A DNA stretch of 14,885 nucleotides from JBGLNJ01 sp964353405. GTDB lineage: Bacteria > Chloroflexota > Anaerolineae > Fen-1058. Under the pieces are notes generated by a model. The model was not told the origin of the DNA, did not search any database, and was given only the letters and a program-made list of their open reading frames with translations. Both the position numbers and the translations under genes were made by a program. Positions 13,898-14,885 of this stretch are shown here, piece by piece (the first letter of the stretch is position 1; each line of letters opens with the position of its first letter). Where the stretch lies: positions 1 through 14,885 of the forward strand of contig CAYGWJ010000426.1 of assembly GCA_964353405.1 (NCBI GenBank). Reading direction: 5' to 3'.

Positions 13898-14036
13898 CGT
13901 TCGTGCCGGCCGGTGGTGGACATGGGGATACATACGCTCGGCGCGCGCTTTAACGCGCGCGAGTTCCATAGTGTGGTGTTGGGCAGCGGAGCAGCGCCGC
14001 TGGACGTGCTGGAGAACCCGGTCAGGCAGTGGGTCC
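13898..14036 (+). pseudogene. Decayed C-terminal remnant of a DUF885 peptidase-like gene
   Basis: The + strand frame contains two motifs typical of the end of DUF885 proteins. RSCRPVVDMGIHTLG (13898-13942) resembles the family's RAARLVVDTGIHAKG segment. ARFNAREFHSVVLGSG then AAPLDVLENPVRQWV (13943-14035) resembles the C-terminal block RFDLREFHxVVLxxGAxPLxVLE. In intact proteins these lie roughly 80-100 residues apart; here they touch, at a GCGCGCG tract that also forms a small hairpin (13941-13960). No start or native stop remains; the frame runs on antisense through the glucokinase 3' end. Internal deletion plus loss of the 5' part make it a clear remnant, if the family match, made from memory, is right. 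Confidence 0.55.
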
Positions 14037-14039
14037 CAC

Positions 14040-14885
14040 TCACAACGTCAAGCCGTAACACGCCGCGCCCAACAGCGCAGCCTCAGGATGAAGGATCACG
14101 TGGACCGGGATGCGAGATAGCAAGTCGGAAAAGCGCCCCTTGTGTGTAAACGCTTGTATAAAAGTCGGCCCCTTGAGCTTGGGCAGGATACGCGGCGGGA
14201 TGCCACCGCCCAGATAGACCCCGCCCGTGGCAAGAACTTTGATCGCCAGATTGCCCGCCTCGCTGCCCAGAATCGAAACAAACATGTCCAATGTCTCGGC
14301 GCAGATCGGGGCCCGGCCTTCTAGCGCGGCCTGCACAATGATAGGCGTAGCATCGCGCGCCGAAGCGAGCTGGGCGCGCAGCCAATCCGGCTCGGCAAAG
14401 CGCCCGCTGTCTTTCAGGTAGGCATAGATATTCGGCAGCCCTATCCCCGCACAGACCCGCTCGTAGCTCACGTGGCCAAAGCGAGGCAGCAGGTAACTCA
14501 ACAACTCGAGCTGCGCCTGGTTCGTCGGCCCAAAATCAGTGTGACCGCCTTCGGACGCGAGAGGTTGATAGCGCGTGCCATCCCACACCAGAATCGCCTC
14601 GCCCAATCCGGTGCCGGGAGCGACGATGGCCAGCGGCTTGCGCGGCTCCGGCTGGCCCGCGTTGAGCACTGCGAGGTCGGCCGGCTCCAGGTACGGAATC
14701 GCCAGCGCGATGGATTCCAGATCATTGAGCAAATGAACCGGCGCACCCAGGACCTGGCTGAGGCTGTGTGCGTCCACCACCCATGGGAGATTCGTCACCT
14801 GCACGCGGCCTTCAATGACGGGCCCGGCCACATCAATGCTGGCCCATGCGATCTTGTCAGCCTGGCTCGCCATGAAGGCTTGCAC
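14040..14885 (-). CDS. glk: Glucokinase (Glk family, non-ROK), N-terminus beyond window
   Basis: 281 residues of a Glk-type glucokinase, which phosphorylates glucose to glucose 6-phosphate with ATP in the cytoplasm. Visible: DVAGPV...TNLPW (18-35), catalytic Asp55 in LLNDLESIA, the adenosine/phosphate loop APGTGLGEA (89-97), sugar-binding SEGGHTDFGP (111-120), YERVCAGIGLPNIY (141-154) and the C-terminal YLGGGIPPRIL. The frame is open to the right edge; about 40-50 residues, including the N-terminal phosphate loop, lie outside. It is 211 bp upstream of the dehydratase on the same strand. The gap contains a gene remnant, so the two may not share an operon. The PLEPADL stretch and the rest look like a normal active enzyme. 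Confidence 0.88.
   Translation of the reverse strand: MQAFMASQADKIAWASIDVAGPVIEGRVQVTNLPWVVDAHSLSQVLGAPVHLLNDLESIALAIPYLEPADLAVLNAGQPEPRKPLAIVAPGTGLGEAILVWDGTRYQPLASEGGHTDFGPTNQAQLELLSYLLPRFGHVSYERVCAGIGLPNIYAYLKDSGRFAEPDWLRAQLASARDATPIIVQAALEGRAPICAETLDMFVSILGSEAGNLAIKVLATGGVYLGGGIPPRILPKLKGPTFIQAFTHKGRFSDLLSRIPVHVILHPEAALLGAACYGLTL

Noticed and set aside
13941..13960. GCGCGCG hairpin as a regulatory structure of the dehydratase
   Set aside because: The stem is 7 bp of simple GC alternation and coincides with coding sequence of the DUF885 relic; no regulatory context is visible.
13829..13969. 47-codon N-terminal extension of the dehydratase from ATG 13969
   Set aside because: It exceeds the family length, lacks homology, is antisense to the DUF885 relic, and ATG 13828 has its own GGAG site.

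Overview
The window looks like an accessory region next to a metabolic operon in a GC-rich bacterium. A Chloroflexota (Anaerolineae/Chloroflexia-like) host is the best guess. The reasons are a NB-ARC/TPR regulator fragment, a DUF1156 methylase operon, short palindromic repeats of a kind I associate with that phylum (some inside reading frames), and a YjhG-type dehydratase operon. No rRNA, tRNA or taxonomic marker is present, so this is inference.

Left half (1-8788, all + strand): a probable anti-phage defence island. It opens with the C-terminal part of a NB-ARC/winged-helix/TPR protein cut by the window edge. Nineteen bases later lies a 66-bp copy of the start of a DUF1156 DNA methylase gene, which runs into a stop after 26 codons. 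A small zinc-ribbon gene of unknown function follows, then the complete DUF1156 methylase. The three reading frames are chained by 4-nt overlaps (TTGA, then ATGA). Downstream come a Schlafen/AlbA_2 domain fused to an SMC/OLD-like ATPase, a DUF4276/TOPRIM-like protein, and a PLD-nuclease/SNF2-type helicase cut off just after helicase motif Ia, where a palindromic repeat block begins. Methylases of this family (COG1743) are known from defence islands with a PLD/helicase and usually a DUF499 ATPase. Here the DUF499 position holds an ATPase plus TOPRIM-like pair, recalling OLD/Gabija/PARIS-type effectors. This arrangement is the most interesting part of the window, and the helicase loss suggests it is damaged or being remodelled.

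Middle (8720-8989): a convergent intergenic region with a 120-bp-spaced direct repeat, a REP-like palindromic element and an inverted repeat.

Right half (8990-14885, all - strand): a sugar-acid catabolic operon. In transcription order it holds glucokinase (cut by the right edge), a YjhG/YagF-family xylonate-type dehydratase, a fumarylacetoacetate-hydrolase-family protein resembling 2-keto-3-deoxy-pentonate dehydratases, an MFS transporter and an HpcH/HpaI aldolase. Two ATGA overlaps couple dehydratase, FAH and transporter. The dehydratase would make a 2-keto-3-deoxy sugar acid. The FAH protein (Weimberg-type branch) is frameshifted at a 7-T run, whereas the aldolase (Dahms-type branch) is intact. 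The gap between glucokinase and the dehydratase holds a decayed, internally deleted remnant of a DUF885 peptidase gene on the opposite strand.
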